Of a stretch of 6,010 nt of DNA, positions 5,214-6,010 are shown one piece after another. Positions within the stretch are counted from its first letter, which is position 1. Each line of letters begins with the position of its first letter. The position numbers and the translations under genes are program-made. The notes beneath the pieces were generated by a model, which was not told the origin of the DNA, searched no databases, and saw only the letters and a list, made by a program, of their open reading frames with translations. Source of the stretch: Chloroflexota bacterium (lineage in GTDB: Bacteria; Chloroflexota; Limnocylindria; Limnocylindrales; CSP1-4); the NCBI GenBank assembly GCA_004298915.1, contig SCTE01000331.1:1-6010 (forward strand), given 5' to 3'.

Positions 5214-6010
5214 TCAGGCGAGGACCACGCCCGCGCCCGACGAGGACGCCGTCTCGACGCGGCCGACCAGCCAGTACGGGACCGCCCGAGCCTCGAGGCC
5301 CGCGACCACGGCATCGAGACGCTCCGGGGGCACCGCGGCCAGGAGGCCGCCCGAGGTCTGGGGGTCGTGGGCAAGGGCGACGAGGTCCGCCCCGACACCC
5401 ATGGCCCGCGTCAGCTCCGGCTCGACGAACCGCCGATTGTGGGCAGCTCCGCCCGTCTCGACACCCGCCCGCGCGAGGTCGAGCGCCCCGTCGAGGGCCG
5501 GCAGGGACCCGGAATCGAACACGAACCGCGTGCTCGATGCCCGGGCCATCTCGAGGCCGTGCCCGAGCAGCCCGAAGCCGGTGACGTCGGTCGCGCCCCG
5601 GATGCCGTGCTCCGCGAATACCTCGGCCGCGTCGCGGTTGAGCACCGTCATCTGGGCCGTCGCCGCGGCCAGTTGGGCATCCGTCGTTCGACCCTGGCGG
5701 CGTCCCGAGACCAGCAGCCCGGTGCCGAGGCGCTTGGTGAGGACGAGGTGGTCACCCGGCTCCGCGCCCCCCTTGCGGAACAGGCGCTCCGGATGCGCCG
5801 CTCCGATCACGGCGAGCCCGTACTTCGGTTCCGCGTCCTTGATCGTGTGGCCGCCCGCCAGCGTCCCGCCGGCCTCCCGGACCTTGTCCGCGGCACCCTC
5901 GAAGATGGCGGCCAGCGTATCCCTCGACAGGTCTTCGGGGAACGCGGCGATCGACAGCGCGAAGAGCACGCGCCCGCCCATCGCGAAGACGTCGGACAGG
6001 GCATTCGCAG
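5214..6010 (-). CDS. selD: Selenophosphate synthetase (selenide, water dikinase), N-terminus beyond the window
   Basis: SelD makes selenophosphate from selenide and ATP (products AMP and Pi), the selenium donor for Sec-tRNA(Sec) and for selenouridine in tRNA. 264 codons are present up to the stop TGA (5216-5214), about three quarters of a typical 340-350 residue SelD. From the right edge inward the motifs are ANALSDVFAMGG, GGHTIKDAEPKYGLAVIG, the LTKRLGTG segment, DVTGFGLLGHGLEMA, NRRFVEP and DPQTSGGLLAAV near the C-terminus, all diagnostic of SelD within the AIRS/PurM-like ATPase superfamily. The N-terminal glycine-rich loop with the catalytic Cys or Sec and Lys lies off the window, so whether SelD is itself a selenoprotein cannot be seen. 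It converges on the kinase gene. Its presence supports reading UGA as Sec in the formate dehydrogenase. ATG at 5981 is internal, not the start. Confidence 0.96.
   Translation of the reverse strand, partial: ANALSDVFAMGGRVLFALSIAAFPEDLSRDTLAAIFEGAADKVREAGGTLAGGHTIKDAEPKYGLAVIGAAHPERLFRKGGAEPGDHLVLTKRLGTGLLVSGRRQGRTTDAQLAAATAQMTVLNRDAAEVFAEHGIRGATDVTGFGLLGHGLEMARASSTRFVFDSGSLPALDGALDLARAGVETGGAAHNRRFVEPELTRAMGVGADLVALAHDPQTSGGLLAAVPPERLDAVVAGLEARAVPYWLVGRVETASSSGAGVVLA

Noticed and set aside
1..6010. Mobile elements, CRISPR arrays, tRNA or rRNA genes
   Set aside because: I found no transposase or integrase, no regularly spaced repeats, and no tRNA-like cloverleaf or rRNA sequence in the window. 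This was by eye; a tRNAscan/Infernal run would settle it.

Overview
The window is GC-rich bacterial DNA with four complete genes and two genes cut by the window edges. The G+C content, the Ser/Pro-rich lipoprotein stalk, poor Shine-Dalgarno sites and the combination of a selenocysteine formate dehydrogenase with selD would fit an uncultured Chloroflexota lineage. That placement is inference: there is no rRNA or marker gene here.

Left part (1-1588, minus strand): the catalytic subunit of a molybdenum or tungsten bis-MGD formate dehydrogenase, running off the left edge. A simple ORF call cuts it into fragments because an in-frame UGA lies at 1309-1307. Translation on both sides of that codon is continuous and family-like, with the UGA exactly where formate dehydrogenase H carries its catalytic selenocysteine. 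A hairpin with a GGU-containing apical loop follows the UGA at the spacing expected of a bacterial SECIS element. The protein begins about 46 residues later than E. coli FdhF and has no visible N-terminal [4Fe-4S] cysteine domain.

Centre (1589-5175, plus strand): a 283-base divergent intergenic region with candidate promoters, then two exported proteins of unknown function whose genes overlap at ATGA (a small lipoprotein and a secreted helical protein). A strong 12-bp hairpin follows, then an OmpR/PhoB-type response regulator and a membrane histidine kinase whose genes overlap by 8 bases. The exported pair and the two-component pair may form one signalling cassette, but the hairpin between them suggests two transcription units.

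Right part (5176-6010): a short convergent intergenic region with a hairpin that could terminate transcription from both sides, then the C-terminal three quarters of selD (selenophosphate synthetase) on the minus strand, running off the right edge.

Taken together, SelD makes the selenium donor for Sec-tRNA, and the UGA/SECIS lets Sec be inserted into the formate dehydrogenase. The maker and a consumer of selenophosphate therefore flank an unrelated-looking sensory cassette. SelA, SelB and tRNA-Sec are not in this window.
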